A DNA stretch of 64,000 nt from positions 2,205,001 to 2,269,000 of the forward strand of contig NZ_CP041743.1 in assembly GCF_007556815.1 (NCBI RefSeq), read 5' to 3'. How positions within the stretch are numbered: the first letter of the stretch is position 1; each line of letters starts with the position of its first letter. Under the pieces are notes generated by a model, which saw only the letters and a list, made by a program, of their open reading frames with translations, did no database searches and was not told the origin of the DNA. The DNA is from Paraburkholderia megapolitana (GTDB lineage Bacteria > Pseudomonadota > Gammaproteobacteria > Burkholderiales > Burkholderiaceae). Position numbers and translations under genes: made by a program. This document shows, piece by piece, positions 38,834-48,036 of the stretch.

Positions 38834-39664
38834 ATGTCGTTTACGCTCGATCTCGACCGTTACTTTTCCCGCATCGGCTACACCGGTCCGCGCACACCGA
38901 CGCTCGACGTGTTGCGCGAACTGCAGCGCCTGCACGCCTATACGATCCCGTTCGAGAATCTCGATCCGCTCACCGGGCGCCGCGTGCTGCTCGATCCGGC
39001 TTCGATCGTGAGCAAGCTGGTCGCGCGTCGGCGCGGCGGCTACTGCTTCGAGCAGAACGGGCTGTTTGCCCGCGTGCTGATGCAACTCGGCTTTCGCGTC
39101 ACACCGTTGATCGCGCGCGTGCTGTGGGGCCGCGAGCCCGATGCGGTCACGGCGCGCATGCACATGCTGGTGCGCATCGATCTCGACGACGGCCCGTGGA
39201 TCGCCGATGTCGGCTTCGGCGTGGTCACGCTCACCGAGCCGCTGCGGCTGATAGCGGGGCAAACGCAGCAGACGTCGCACGAAGCGCTGCGTGTTAGCGA
39301 CGCGCCGAACGGCGCTTTCGATCTCGAACTGCGTTCCGGCGATGCGTGGATGAAGATCTATCGTTTCGACTTGCAGCGCGCCGAGTGGATCGACTACGAA
39401 ACGGCGAACTGGTACACGTCGACCTTTCCCGAATCGCTTTTCGTCACTCAACTGGTGGTGTGCCGGGTACAGCCGCACGGCCGGCTGACGCTGTTTAACG
39501 ACCGCTTCACCGAACGATCGAAAGATGGCCGCGGCAGCGAACGCACACTCGGCAGCGCCCGCGAACTGGAGACCTGCCTGCGCGACGCGTTCGGCCTCGA
39601 TCCCGGCGACATCGACGTGGCGTCGATCTATGAGCGCGTCAACAATCTCGCGGCGGGAGTGTGA
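38834..39664 (+). CDS. nat: Arylamine N-acetyltransferase
   Basis: 276 residues from MSFTLDLDRYFSRIGY, with an AGAGGA site upstream; an upstream extension of 38 residues is not family-like. It transfers acetyl from acetyl-CoA to arylamines, hydrazines or hydroxylamines. The Cys-His-Asp triad is complete: Cys in ARRRGGYCFEQN, His in ARMHMLVR and Asp in WIADVGFG. The length fits bacterial NATs (about 275-285). It is followed by a methyltransferase-like membrane gene three bases away. Confidence 0.93.
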   Translation: MSFTLDLDRYFSRIGYTGPRTPTLDVLRELQRLHAYTIPFENLDPLTGRRVLLDPASIVSKLVARRRGGYCFEQNGLFARVLMQLGFRVTPLIARVLWGREPDAVTARMHMLVRIDLDDGPWIADVGFGVVTLTEPLRLIAGQTQQTSHEALRVSDAPNGAFDLELRSGDAWMKIYRFDLQRAEWIDYETANWYTSTFPESLFVTQLVVCRVQPHGRLTLFNDRFTERSKDGRGSERTLGSARELETCLRDAFGLDPGDIDVASIYERVNNLAAGV

Positions 39665-39667
39665 TCG

Positions 39668-40345
39668 ATGATCGTCCGGATGTTTACGCAGACATTCGTT
39701 TTCCTCGTCGGCATGGGCGTGCTGATGTTCGGTGCGGCCGGTACGCTCGCATGGCCAGGCGCCTGGTGCTATCTGCTGGAACTCGGCGCACTCAGCGTGT
39801 GGCTTGGCCTGTGGCTCGCACGGCATGATCCGGCGCTGCTCGCCGAGCGGCTCGGTAATATCGTGCAGAAGCAGCAGAGCCGCTGGGACCGGTTCTTCAT
39901 GTCGAGCGTCGCGATCGTATGGCCTGTGTGGCTCGTCCTGATTGCGTTCGATGCGCAGCGCTGGCGGTGGTCGGCGGTGCCGGTGTGGATAAATGTTATC
40001 GGTGCGCTCGGCATCGCCGTTTGCGTCATTGCTACGCGTTCGGTGTTTCGCGCCAACAGCTATGCCGCGCCCGTCGTGAAGCTCCAGACCGAGCGCGGTC
40101 ACAAGGTCGCCGATACCGGCCCTTACGCGCATGTGCGCCATCCGATGTATGCCGCCACCATTCCGTTTTTCGTCGGCACGCCACTGTTGCTCGGCTCGTG
40201 GTGGGGGCTGGCGTGTGTGCCGTTGCTCGTGGCGGCGCTCGGTTACCGGGCGGTGCTCGAGGAACGTATGCTGGCGGAACAACTCGACGGCTATGCGGCC
40301 TATGCCGCCCGGGTGCGGTACCGCTTCGTTCCCGGCGTCTGGTAG
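39668..40345 (+). CDS. Isoprenylcysteine carboxylmethyltransferase-like membrane protein
   Basis: 225 residues with about five membrane helices. The C-terminal ICMT/PEMT motif is visible: GPYAHVRHPMYAA near residue 155 and EERMLAEQLDGYAAYAARVRYR near 195. These form the S-adenosylmethionine site in family members. Bacterial homologues probably methylate lipids or small molecules; prenylated proteins are not expected. It is in an operon with nat. Confidence 0.85.
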   Translation: MIVRMFTQTFVFLVGMGVLMFGAAGTLAWPGAWCYLLELGALSVWLGLWLARHDPALLAERLGNIVQKQQSRWDRFFMSSVAIVWPVWLVLIAFDAQRWRWSAVPVWINVIGALGIAVCVIATRSVFRANSYAAPVVKLQTERGHKVADTGPYAHVRHPMYAATIPFFVGTPLLLGSWWGLACVPLLVAALGYRAVLEERMLAEQLDGYAAYAARVRYRFVPGVW

Positions 40346-40407
40346 CCGGGTCGGCTCCGAACCTCCCGTGGCGTTGCCCGGGCCGTGCTTTGCACCTTGC
40401 ACGAACC

Positions 40408-40417
40408 TGTCTAGACA
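40408..40417. promoter_or_regulatory. HutC/DasR-type palindromic operator, distal site
   Basis: TGTCTAGACA is a perfect 10-base palindrome in the spacer before the ABC-lyase operon, about 225 bases from its first ATG. GTCTAGAC is the core of sites bound by HutC-subfamily GntR proteins such as DasR/NagR (TGGTCTAGACCA). The regulator is probably the HutC-type protein encoded at the end of this operon. Confidence 0.6.
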
Positions 40418-40568
40418 AAACGCACCATCGCAGCGCACGCCTGCACCGGCCAGACTCATCCAGCCGATCTGAAATCCTCTGCTAAACCCCTTGTTTATAG
40501 GGCTTACCCGGACGAAATCCATTTTTTCGAGATTTCTCCTTGCGGCGTTTTTTTTACTCGGGCAAGCT

Positions 40569-40578
40569 TGTCTAGTCA
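40569..40578. promoter_or_regulatory. HutC/DasR-type operator, proximal site
   Basis: TGTCTAGTCA, inside TTGTCTAGTCAA, is a near-palindromic copy of the distal site, 63 bases before the start of the substrate-binding-protein gene. The pairing with the upstream perfect copy makes chance less likely. Confidence 0.55.
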
Positions 40579-40641
40579 AATTAGCTGGGGGCGAGCGATC
40601 GTCGAGCCGGCTGCCGGCAACCTCAATCACGGAGATTCGCA

Positions 40642-41499
40642 ATGGGCAAGCGCAGCACGTTGGCAAAGGCATTGATCGGCGTCGTACTCGGCGCCTCGGC
40701 GGTACTCGCGGCACCTGTGCACGCGAAAGACTGGAAGACGGTGACGATCGCACTCGAAGGCGGCTACGCGCCGTGGAACCTGACCTTGCCGGGCGGCAAG
40801 CTCGGCGGCTTCGAACCGGAACTGGTCGCGAACCTGTGTGCGCGCATCCAGCTGCAATGCAATCTGGTCGCGCAGGACTGGGACGGCATGATTCCTGGCT
40901 TGCAGGCCGGCAAGTTCGACGTGCTGATGGACGCGATCTCGATCACGCCCGAGCGCGAAAAGATCATTGCGTTCTCGCGGCCGTATGCAGCCACGCCCGC
41001 TACGTTCGCCGTCGCCGATACGAAGGTGCTGCCCAAGGCCGCGGCCGGTGCGCCGCAGGTCAAGCTGACCGGCGACCCGAAAACCGACCAGGCCACCGTC
41101 GATCCGTTGCGCAAGCAACTGAAGGGCAAGTCGATCGGTATCCAGTCGGGCACTGTCTATACGAAGTTCATCAACGACAACTTCAAGGACGTCGCGACGA
41201 TCCGCGTCTACAAGACTTCGCCTGAGCGCGATCTCGATCTGGCCGCGGGCCGCATCGATGCATCGTTCGACGACGTGACTTACTACGCAGCGAATCTCGA
41301 CAAGAAAGAGACGTCGTCGATCGTGCTGGCTGGACCGAAGATCGGCGGTCCGATCTGGGGCCCGGGCGAAGGGCTCGCGTTCCGCAAGCAGGATGGCGAT
41401 CTGCGGACGAAGTTCGATACGGCGATTGCGGCGGCGATGGCCGACGGCACCGTCAAGAAGCTGTCGGAAAAGTGGTTCAAGACTGACGTGACGCCTTGA
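40642..41499 (+). CDS. Amino-acid/betaine ABC transporter periplasmic binding protein
   Basis: 285 residues with a signal peptide (VVLGASAVLAAPVHA, then KDWKTV). The family-3 solute-binding fold is shown by GGYAPWNLTLPGGKLGGFEP near the mature N-terminus, SITPEREKIIAFSRPY (Arg expected to bind the substrate carboxylate) and IDASFDDVTYYAA. It is nearest the histidine/lysine/arginine/ornithine group. It heads an operon with two permeases, an ATPase and a histidine-ammonia-lyase homologue, so the ligand is probably histidine-related, such as ergothioneine or hercynine. The ribosome-binding site GGAGA lies upstream. Confidence 0.88.
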   Translation: MGKRSTLAKALIGVVLGASAVLAAPVHAKDWKTVTIALEGGYAPWNLTLPGGKLGGFEPELVANLCARIQLQCNLVAQDWDGMIPGLQAGKFDVLMDAISITPEREKIIAFSRPYAATPATFAVADTKVLPKAAAGAPQVKLTGDPKTDQATVDPLRKQLKGKSIGIQSGTVYTKFINDNFKDVATIRVYKTSPERDLDLAAGRIDASFDDVTYYAANLDKKETSSIVLAGPKIGGPIWGPGEGLAFRKQDGDLRTKFDTAIAAAMADGTVKKLSEKWFKTDVTP

Positions 41500-41586
41500 T
41501 GGCTTGATGTCGTGAGACATTGCACCGCACGTGGTTGCAGTCGTAGTAACAGCAGGTCGACATGACGCAGTGAAGGAGACGCACGC

Positions 41587-42309
41587 ATGACTCTGATCGA
41601 GATACTCGGTTTCGGGCCGGACGGCTGGGGCGGCGTGCTGCTGCTCGCCGCACTGATGACGGTCGCGTTGACGCTCGCCGCACTGGCAGTCGGCGCGGTG
41701 TTCGGTGCGCTGATCGCCGCCGCGAAACTGTCGCGCTTTCGCGCCGCGCGCGTGCTCGGCGATCTGTACACGACGGTGTTTCGCGGTGTCCCCGAACTGC
41801 TCGTCATTTATCTGCTCTACTTCGGCGGCTCGACGCTCGTCACCACGATCGGCCAGTGGTTCGGTGCCGAAGGTTTCGTCGGTGTGCCGCCGTTTGTGAT
41901 CGGCGCGCTTGCGGTGGGGATGATCTCCGGTGCGTATCAGGCCGAGGTGTATCGTGCCGCTGTGCTCGCGGTGTCGCGCGGCGAACTCGAAGCGGCACGC
42001 GCGATCGGCATGCCGACCTTCACGATGGCGCGCCGCATCCTGATTCCGCAGATCCTCCGTTTCGCGTTGCCGGGCATCGGCAACGTATGGCAACTGAGCC
42101 TCAAAGATTCGGCGCTGATCTCCGTGACCGGTCTTGCCGAGTTGCTGCGCCAGAGCCAGGTCGCGGCCGGCTCGACGCATCAGTATTTCGTGTTCTTCTG
42201 CGCGGGCGGCGCGTTGTACCTGCTGATGACCGGCATCTCGAACCGCGTCTTCAACCGGGCGGAAGCGCGCATTGCGCGGTCGTTCCGTCGCAACTTCGCG
42301 CGCAACTGA
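41587..42309 (+). CDS. Polar amino-acid ABC permease, HisQ-like
   Basis: 240 residues, about five helices, with the EAA loop ELEAARAIGMPTFTMARRIL. The helix-2 segment TTVFRGVPELLVIYLLYFGG is typical of HisQ/ArtQ. A GAAGGAG site precedes the ATG. It pairs with the next gene to form the membrane channel. Confidence 0.9.
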   Translation: MTLIEILGFGPDGWGGVLLLAALMTVALTLAALAVGAVFGALIAAAKLSRFRAARVLGDLYTTVFRGVPELLVIYLLYFGGSTLVTTIGQWFGAEGFVGVPPFVIGALAVGMISGAYQAEVYRAAVLAVSRGELEAARAIGMPTFTMARRILIPQILRFALPGIGNVWQLSLKDSALISVTGLAELLRQSQVAAGSTHQYFVFFCAGGALYLLMTGISNRVFNRAEARIARSFRRNFARN

Positions 42310-42325
42310 ACGGGACGCCGCCATC

Positions 42326-43084
42326 ATGTCATTCGATTTCGACTTTCTGTTCGATACGCTGCGGCAACTGCTCGCGGCCGTGCCGACTACGCTCGGGCTG
42401 TTCTTTTCGTCGCTGGTCGTGGGCGGCTTGCTGTCGCTCGTGATCGTCACGATGCGCGTCTCGCGCCACTGGTTGCCCAACCGCTTCGCGCGACTCTACA
42501 TTCTCGTGTTTCGTGGCTCGCCGCTGCTGATCCAGATGTTCCTCGTCTATTACGGGCTCGGCCAGTTCGGTGTGATTCGCGAGAGTTTCTTGTGGCCGAT
42601 GCTGCGCGATCCGTATTTGTGCGCGGTGCTGTCGCTGGCGCTCTGTACCGCGGGCTATACCGCCGAGATCATTCGCGGCGGCCTGATGGCGGTGCCGGTC
42701 GGCCAGATCGAAGCCGGTTATTCGATCGGCCTGTCGGGCATCGCGCTGCTGCGTCGCGTGATCGGCCCGATCGCATTGCGCCAGTGTCTGCCCGCGTATT
42801 CGACGGAAGCCGTACTGCTCGTCAAATCGACGGCGCTCGCGAGTCTCGTCACCGTGTGGGAAGTGACCGGCGTCGCCCAGCAGATCATCCAGCAGACTTA
42901 TCGCACGACCGAAGTCTTCATCTGCGCCGCGTTGATCTACCTGTTCCTGAACTTCGTCATCGTGCGCGTACTCGGTGCGCTCGAATGGCGCTTGTCGCGG
43001 CATCTGCGTGCCGCGCCCGCCAACGTCAAGCCATCGGCTGCCGCGGCTACGCCGCCCGCTGAAATCCGCCGCGCCGCGCGCTAG
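42326..43084 (+). CDS. Polar amino-acid ABC permease, HisM-like
   Basis: 252 residues from MSFDFDFLFDTL, 16 bases after the previous stop; the longer frame overlaps it and is rejected. It has about five helices, with LVFRGSPLLIQMFLVYYG and the EAA loop QIEAGYSIGLSGIALLRRVI. The C-terminal tail is proline- and alanine-rich. It is the second half of the permease. Confidence 0.9.
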   Translation: MSFDFDFLFDTLRQLLAAVPTTLGLFFSSLVVGGLLSLVIVTMRVSRHWLPNRFARLYILVFRGSPLLIQMFLVYYGLGQFGVIRESFLWPMLRDPYLCAVLSLALCTAGYTAEIIRGGLMAVPVGQIEAGYSIGLSGIALLRRVIGPIALRQCLPAYSTEAVLLVKSTALASLVTVWEVTGVAQQIIQQTYRTTEVFICAALIYLFLNFVIVRVLGALEWRLSRHLRAAPANVKPSAAAATPPAEIRRAAR

Positions 43085-43117
43085 GCGATTGCCCCTTTTC
43101 CCGGAGAGGAGAACCTC

Positions 43118-43909
43118 ATGAACGCTACGGCTCCTGTTGCATTGTCGGTCAAGAACATCCACAAGTCGTTCGGCGACCATCACGTGCTGAAGGGCATCTC
43201 GCTCGAAGCCCACGAAGGCGACGTGATCTCGATTCTCGGCGCGAGCGGCTCGGGCAAGAGCACGTTTCTGCGTTGCCTGAATCTGCTGGAGACGCCCGAC
43301 GATGGTTCGGTGGCGCTCGGCGGCGAAGAGCTGAAGATGAAGCGTCGCGGCGACGGTCGTCTGCAACCGGGCGATCGCCGCCAGGTGGATCGCATCCGCT
43401 CGCAACTCGGCATGGTGTTCCAGAACTTCAACCTCTGGTCGCACATGACGGTGCTCGAAAACCTGATCGAAGGTCCGATGCGCGTATTGAAGCGCAGCCG
43501 TGCCGAGGCGGTCGAGGAAGCCGAAGCGTTGCTCGCGAAAGTCGGTCTTGCGGAAAAGCGCGGTCACTATCCGGCGCATCTGTCGGGTGGACAGCAGCAG
43601 CGGGTGGCAATTGCCCGCGCACTCGCGATGCATCCGAAGGTCATGCTGTTCGATGAACCGACCTCGGCGCTCGACCCGGAACTCGTCGGCGAAGTGCTGC
43701 GCGTGATGCGCTCGCTCGCCGAAGAAGGGCGCACGATGCTCGTCGTCACGCACGAGATGGGCTTCGCGCGGCACGTGTCGAATCGCGTGATGTTTCTGCA
43801 TCAAGGGCAGGTCGAAGCGGACGGCACGCCCGATGAAGTTTTCGGCGAACTGAAGTCGGACCGGTTCCGTCAGTTCGTCTCGAGCCACCACAACCGCACC
43901 GCCAACTGA
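43118..43909 (+). CDS. Polar amino-acid ABC ATPase, HisP-like
   Basis: 263 residues. Walker [10 protein letters not shown], signature LSGGQQQR, Walker [15 protein letters not shown] and switch VTHEMGFA. An insert with [15 protein letters not shown] between the first strands is typical of HisP/OccP proteins. The AGAGGAG site lies before the ATG, and the lyase gene starts eight bases after the stop. Confidence 0.92.
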   Translation: MNATAPVALSVKNIHKSFGDHHVLKGISLEAHEGDVISILGASGSGKSTFLRCLNLLETPDDGSVALGGEELKMKRRGDGRLQPGDRRQVDRIRSQLGMVFQNFNLWSHMTVLENLIEGPMRVLKRSRAEAVEEAEALLAKVGLAEKRGHYPAHLSGGQQQRVAIARALAMHPKVMLFDEPTSALDPELVGEVLRVMRSLAEEGRTMLVVTHEMGFARHVSNRVMFLHQGQVEADGTPDEVFGELKSDRFRQFVSSHHNRTAN

Positions 43910-43917
43910 GCACGACC

Positions 43918-45543
43918 ATGGCCATCCTCCGTTCCGTTCGTCCCCTCGACTGGCGTCAGGTCGCGGCCATCGCCGCTGGCGAAACGCTCGAACTCTCCGC
44001 CGATGCTCGTGCGCGTATCGACGCCGCCCACACGCTGGTCGAACAGATCGTCGTGCGCAGCATTCGCGCGTATGGCGTGAATACCGGCGTCGGTGCGCTG
44101 TGCGATGTGGTGGTATCGCAGTCGGAGCAGCGCACGCTGTCGCGCAACATTCTGATGAGCCACGCGGTCGGTGTCGGTACGCCGCTTGGCGCAACCGAAA
44201 CGCGCGCGATCATCGCAGCGGCGGTCAATAATTTCGCGCACGGTCACTCGGGCATCCGTCTTGAAGTCGCCGAGCGGCTCGTTGCGCTGCTCGCTGCCGA
44301 CTGCCTGCCCGAAGTGCCGGCGTTCGGCTCGGTCGGTTACCTGAGCCACATGGCGCATATCGCGCTCGTGTGTATCGGTGAAGGGCATGTGCGTTATCGC
44401 GGCGAACGGCTGAGCGGCCGCGACGCGTTGCAGCGGCTTGGGCTCGAACCGCTCGTGCTCGAAGCGAAGGAAGGCTTGAGTCTCGTCAACGGCACGCCGT
44501 GTGTGACCGGGCTCGCGGCGCTCGCGCTGGCACGCGCCGAGGGGCTGCTCGACTGGACCGATGCGGTCGCCGCGATGAGCTTCGAAAACCTGCACGGGCA
44601 ACTCGCCGCGTTCGATGCCGAATCGCTGGCAATGCGCGTGTCGCCGGGGCTCAATCTGGTCGGCTCGCGGATGCGGGCAGCGCTCGCGGACAGCGGCATC
44701 CTCGCGTCGTTTGTCGGTCAGCGCACGCAAGACCCGCTGAGCATGCGCACGATCCCTCACGTACACGGCGCAGCGCGCGACGTGCTGACCGCAACCGCCG
44801 ACGTCGTGAATCGCGAACTCGCTTCGATCACCGACAACCCGATCGTCGCCGGCACGCCGGAGGCCCCGCGCGTCTACTCGCAGGCGCATGCAGTGGGCGC
44901 TTCGATCGCGCTTGCGATGGACAGCCTCTCGACCGCGATTGCGCAGGTCGCCGCGATGGCCGAACGGCGCCTCGACCGGCTCGTGAATCCGCTCGTCAGC
45001 GGCTTGCCCGCGTTTCTCGCGGAACCGGGCGGGACCTGCTCCGGCTTCATGATCGCGCAGTACACGGCCGCTTCGCTCGTTGCGCAGAACCGGCGGCTTG
45101 CGGCGCCGGCCAGTCTCGATGGCGGCATTACGTCGGGGCTGCAAGAGGATCATTTGTGTCATGCGACACCGGCTGCATTGAAGGCGCTTGAAATCATCGA
45201 TAATGCCGGGCGTATTGTCGCCATCGAATTGCTGGCGGCGGCACAGGCCTACGATCTGCAGGCGGTCGATGCAGCGCGTGCGCCGCATACCGAAGCGCTG
45301 TGGCGGCGCGTGCGCGGCGTTGTCGCGACGTACCGCGACGACCGGCCGCTCGCCGACGACATGGCCGCCGCGTTCCGCCTGATCGCGGATGGAGCGCCGC
45401 CGCCGCTGCCGAATCCGGGCAATCTGCAACCGCCGCGTCACGACGGCACGGACAGCGGCGCGCCGATCGTTGCTGCTGGACCCGCGGGCGCGGCTGCGAA
45501 CGATCCGCGACCGGCCGCGGCAGGGGCACAGGCAGGTCACTAG
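43918..45543 (+). CDS. MIO-less histidine-ammonia-lyase homologue, probable ergothionase-type lyase
   Basis: 541 residues with a full-length HAL/PAL fold plus a 45-residue disordered tail. True lyases build the MIO group from Ala-Ser-Gly in GSVGASGDLAPLAH. Here that segment reads GSVGYLSHMAHIAL, so all three residues (141-143) are changed and MIO cannot form. Tyr280 of HutH, in QDPYSLR, is Leu274. Other pocket residues remain: Tyr52 in YGVNTGVG, His82 in SHAVGVG, Asn191 in LVNGT, Arg277 and Glu410 in LQEDH. Ergothionase, which eliminates trimethylamine from ergothioneine, is a known HAL relative without MIO and has been described in Burkholderia. That activity, or the same on hercynine, is the best guess. 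It follows an amino-acid ABC system. Confidence 0.8.
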   Translation: MAILRSVRPLDWRQVAAIAAGETLELSADARARIDAAHTLVEQIVVRSIRAYGVNTGVGALCDVVVSQSEQRTLSRNILMSHAVGVGTPLGATETRAIIAAAVNNFAHGHSGIRLEVAERLVALLAADCLPEVPAFGSVGYLSHMAHIALVCIGEGHVRYRGERLSGRDALQRLGLEPLVLEAKEGLSLVNGTPCVTGLAALALARAEGLLDWTDAVAAMSFENLHGQLAAFDAESLAMRVSPGLNLVGSRMRAALADSGILASFVGQRTQDPLSMRTIPHVHGAARDVLTATADVVNRELASITDNPIVAGTPEAPRVYSQAHAVGASIALAMDSLSTAIAQVAAMAERRLDRLVNPLVSGLPAFLAEPGGTCSGFMIAQYTAASLVAQNRRLAAPASLDGGITSGLQEDHLCHATPAALKALEIIDNAGRIVAIELLAAAQAYDLQAVDAARAPHTEALWRRVRGVVATYRDDRPLADDMAAAFRLIADGAPPPLPNPGNLQPPRHDGTDSGAPIVAAGPAGAAANDPRPAAAGAQAGH

Positions 45544-45614
45544 GCACCAGAGGGCGTCGCACGCATTACCCTGTGTTGCAGACGCGACGTACTACCCACG
45601 AGGTCGACGTGAAC

Positions 45615-46370
45615 ATGAATCTAAAAGAGCGGGCCGACAGCAGGCTGGATCGCGCGGAACCCGGCGTTAAGACGTCGGTGAAACCGATGCCGGCTTACGA
45701 GCAGATCAAGCGCTACGTCCTGCAGCGAATCGCCGAGGGCGAGTGGAAAGCGGGCGGGGTGATCCCGTCGGAAACCGAACTGGTGAAAGAGTTCGGCGTC
45801 GCCCGCATGACGGTGTCGCGTGCATTGCGCGAACTGACCTCGGAGCGCGTGCTGACGCGCGTGCAGGGCTCCGGCACGTTCGTCGCGCCGCAGCACTACG
45901 AATCGACCGTGCTGGAAATTCGCAATATCGCCGACGAAATTGCGGCGCGCGGTCATCGTCACAGTGCCCACGTGCTCACACTGGAACCGAGCGACGACCC
46001 GCTCGCCGTCGATGCGCTCGGGCTATCCGCAGGGCCGATCTTCCATTCGCGCATCGTGCACAGCGAAGAGGGCGAACCGATCCAGTACGAGGATCGCTAT
46101 GTGAATCCGCAGGTGTTTCCCCATTACCTGGAACAGGACTTCACGATCGAGACGCCGAACCACTACATGGTGCGGCTCGCGCCGATCCAGCGCGCCGAGT
46201 TCCGTATCTATGCGCAGAAGCCGGACGCGCATGTGCGGCGGCATCTGGCGATGGAGATTGGCGAGCCTTGCCTGATGCTCTGGCGGCGCACGTGGGTCGG
46301 TGCGGCGGTGGCGACGTCGGTGCAACTGTGGCACCCGGCGTCGCGCTTTCATCTGGCCGGCAAGGTTTGA
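45615..46370 (+). CDS. HutC-subfamily GntR regulator of the ABC-lyase operon
   Basis: 251 residues from MNLKERADSR. The winged helix (residues about 25-95: LVKEFGVARMTVSRALREL) is followed by a UTRA ligand-binding domain (residues about 115-245: FHSRIVHSEEGEPIQYEDRY). HutC proteins sense urocanate-like imidazoles, and this one follows a HAL homologue, so it may sense thiourocanate, urocanate or a substrate. It probably acts at the two TGTCTAG sites at the operon head. Its paralogue is encoded head-on 36 bases away. Confidence 0.88.
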   Translation: MNLKERADSRLDRAEPGVKTSVKPMPAYEQIKRYVLQRIAEGEWKAGGVIPSETELVKEFGVARMTVSRALRELTSERVLTRVQGSGTFVAPQHYESTVLEIRNIADEIAARGHRHSAHVLTLEPSDDPLAVDALGLSAGPIFHSRIVHSEEGEPIQYEDRYVNPQVFPHYLEQDFTIETPNHYMVRLAPIQRAEFRIYAQKPDAHVRRHLAMEIGEPCLMLWRRTWVGAAVATSVQLWHPASRFHLAGKV

Positions 46371-46406
46371 AGGAAGTGTGGCGCCACGTGGCGACCGCGT
46401 TGAAAT

Positions 46407-47162
46407 TCAGCCCTGACGCTGCGAGTCGTCGGGTGTAAACCGGCAGCCGAGCCGATAACGCGAGCCCGGATGCACGAAGCGCGCATACGTTACCGCGACG
46501 CCACTAGTCCACGTCCGGCGCGCGAGCGTCAGACACGGCTCGCTCTCGACGATCTCAAGACGCTCCGCTTCCTCGCGAGTCGGCAGACCCGCATCGACGA
46601 CATGTTCGATGTCGTGCAAAGGCACGGTGTTGAACAGATACTCGGACGGTCTTAGCGTCGAGAAATCCTGTTGCAGGAATGCCGGCGCGACCGCCGGATT
46701 CACATAGCGGTCTTCGAGCTGCACCGGCAGACCGTTCTCGCGATGCACACAGATCACATGAAATACCGATGCGCCCGGCGCGAGACCGAGCGCGTTCGAC
46801 ACGGGCAGCGGTGCGCTCACACGTTGTGCAAGCAGGATTTCGGACGTGTACTCATGACCGCGCGAACGGATTTCGTCGCCGATGTGGGCGATCATCAGCA
46901 GCGTCGATTGCGGTTTGGCTTCGGCGACGAAGGTACCGACGCCCGACACACGTGTGAGCAACCCTTCGTTCGTGAGTTCGCGCAGTGCGCGATTGACCGT
47001 CATCCGCGAGACGCCAAGCGATGCGACGAGATCGAGCTCCGACGGAATACGGTCGCCAGGCCGGCGCGCACCGGATTCGATCGTCCCGCGGATGTGCCGC
47101 TTGACCTGTTCGTAGCGCGCCGGTGCGGCGGCCGCAACGGAATGACGGTGCGCAACGCTCAT
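46407..47162 (-). CDS. HutC-subfamily GntR regulator of the second ABC operon
   Basis: 251 residues from [10 protein letters not shown]. The same frame stays open into the ATPase gene but only as a shadow. The helix-turn-helix reads [19 protein letters not shown], and the UTRA domain contains [19 protein letters not shown]. It is a clear paralogue of the facing regulator. Its ATGA overlaps the ATPase stop, so it is the last gene of the right-hand ABC operon. The GTATATAC sites 3 kb upstream are its likely targets. Confidence 0.88.
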   Translation of the reverse strand: MSVAHRHSVAAAAPARYEQVKRHIRGTIESGARRPGDRIPSELDLVASLGVSRMTVNRALRELTNEGLLTRVSGVGTFVAEAKPQSTLLMIAHIGDEIRSRGHEYTSEILLAQRVSAPLPVSNALGLAPGASVFHVICVHRENGLPVQLEDRYVNPAVAPAFLQQDFSTLRPSEYLFNTVPLHDIEHVVDAGLPTREEAERLEIVESEPCLTLARRTWTSGVAVTYARFVHPGSRYRLGCRFTPDDSQRQG

Positions 47163-48022
47163 GGCGCGTCCGCCTCGCCGCTGCGCGCCCAGAACGCGTT
47201 GCGATCGAAATAGTTCTGCAGAAACTGCCGTAGCCGCGGCTGCCCGGCGTCGTGAAAGATCTCGCGCGGCGCGCCTTGTACTGCAATCTGCCCCTGATCG
47301 ATAAACACGACCTTGTCGGCGACCCGCGCCGCAAAGCCCATCTCGTGCGTGACGACGGCCATCGTCATGCCGTCGCGCGCGAGTTGCTTCATCACCTGCA
47401 AGACTTCGCCGACCAGTTCCGGGTCGAGTGCCGAGGTGGGTTCGTCGAACAGCATGATGTGCGGTTCCATTGCCAGCGCACGTGCAATCGCGACACGTTG
47501 CTGCTGGCCGCCCGAAAGTTTCGCCGGGTACGCGTCGGCCTTGTGCGCGAGGCCGACCGTTTCGAGCATCGCGAGTGCGCGGCTGCGTGCTTCGTCGCGC
47601 GAGAGTCGCCGTACCCGCAGCAGCGCTTCGCTGACGTTGCCTAGCGCGGTCATATGAGGCCACAGGTTGAACTGCTGGAACACCATGCCGACATTGCGCC
47701 GCACCCGGTTGATCTCGCCGTGCGATGCGCGGACGCGTTGCCCATTGCGTTCGGTATAGCCGAGCAGGTCGCCTTCGATGCGCACCTCGCCTTCGTCGTA
47801 GGTCTCGAGCGCCGCGATGCACCGCAACAGCGTGCTCTTGCCGGAGCCCGACGGCCCGATGATGCAGACCACTTCCGACTTCCTGATGTCGAGATCGACG
47901 CCGCGCAGTACCTCGACTTCGCCGTAGCGTTTGTGCAGACCGCGGACCTGGACGAGCGGCGTTCCCTGAGCCGACGAGGTGGGAGCAGGGGAGGAGGAGG
48001 GCATGTCGACGATGGCGTTCAT
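47159..48022 (-). CDS. Polar amino-acid ABC ATPase of the second system
   Basis: 287 residues from [11 protein letters not shown]. Walker [10 protein letters not shown], signature LSGGQQQR, Walker [14 protein letters not shown] and switch VTHEMGFA. It is a close paralogue of the HisP-like ATPase of the left operon, but with a serine/proline-rich N-terminal extension. It starts 14 bases after the permease stop. Confidence 0.9.
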   Translation of the reverse strand: MNAIVDMPSSSPAPTSSAQGTPLVQVRGLHKRYGEVEVLRGVDLDIRKSEVVCIIGPSGSGKSTLLRCIAALETYDEGEVRIEGDLLGYTERNGQRVRASHGEINRVRRNVGMVFQQFNLWPHMTALGNVSEALLRVRRLSRDEARSRALAMLETVGLAHKADAYPAKLSGGQQQRVAIARALAMEPHIMLFDEPTSALDPELVGEVLQVMKQLARDGMTMAVVTHEMGFAARVADKVVFIDQGQIAVQGAPREIFHDAGQPRLRQFLQNYFDRNAFWARSGEADAP

Positions 48023-48036
48023 GGAAGGACCTGGAT

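Noticed and set aside
38726..40753. 675-residue minus-strand frame
   Set aside because: It is antisense to the clearly functional nat and methyltransferase genes; composition is typical of a GC-rich shadow frame.
42329..45540. Long minus-strand frames opposite the ABC-lyase operon (621 and 556 residues)
   Set aside because: They are antisense shadows of genes with intact motifs and good start sites on the plus strand.
43918..45543. Annotation as histidine ammonia-lyase HutH
   Set aside because: The MIO-forming Ala-Ser-Gly is absent and no hutU, hutI or hutG genes are nearby.
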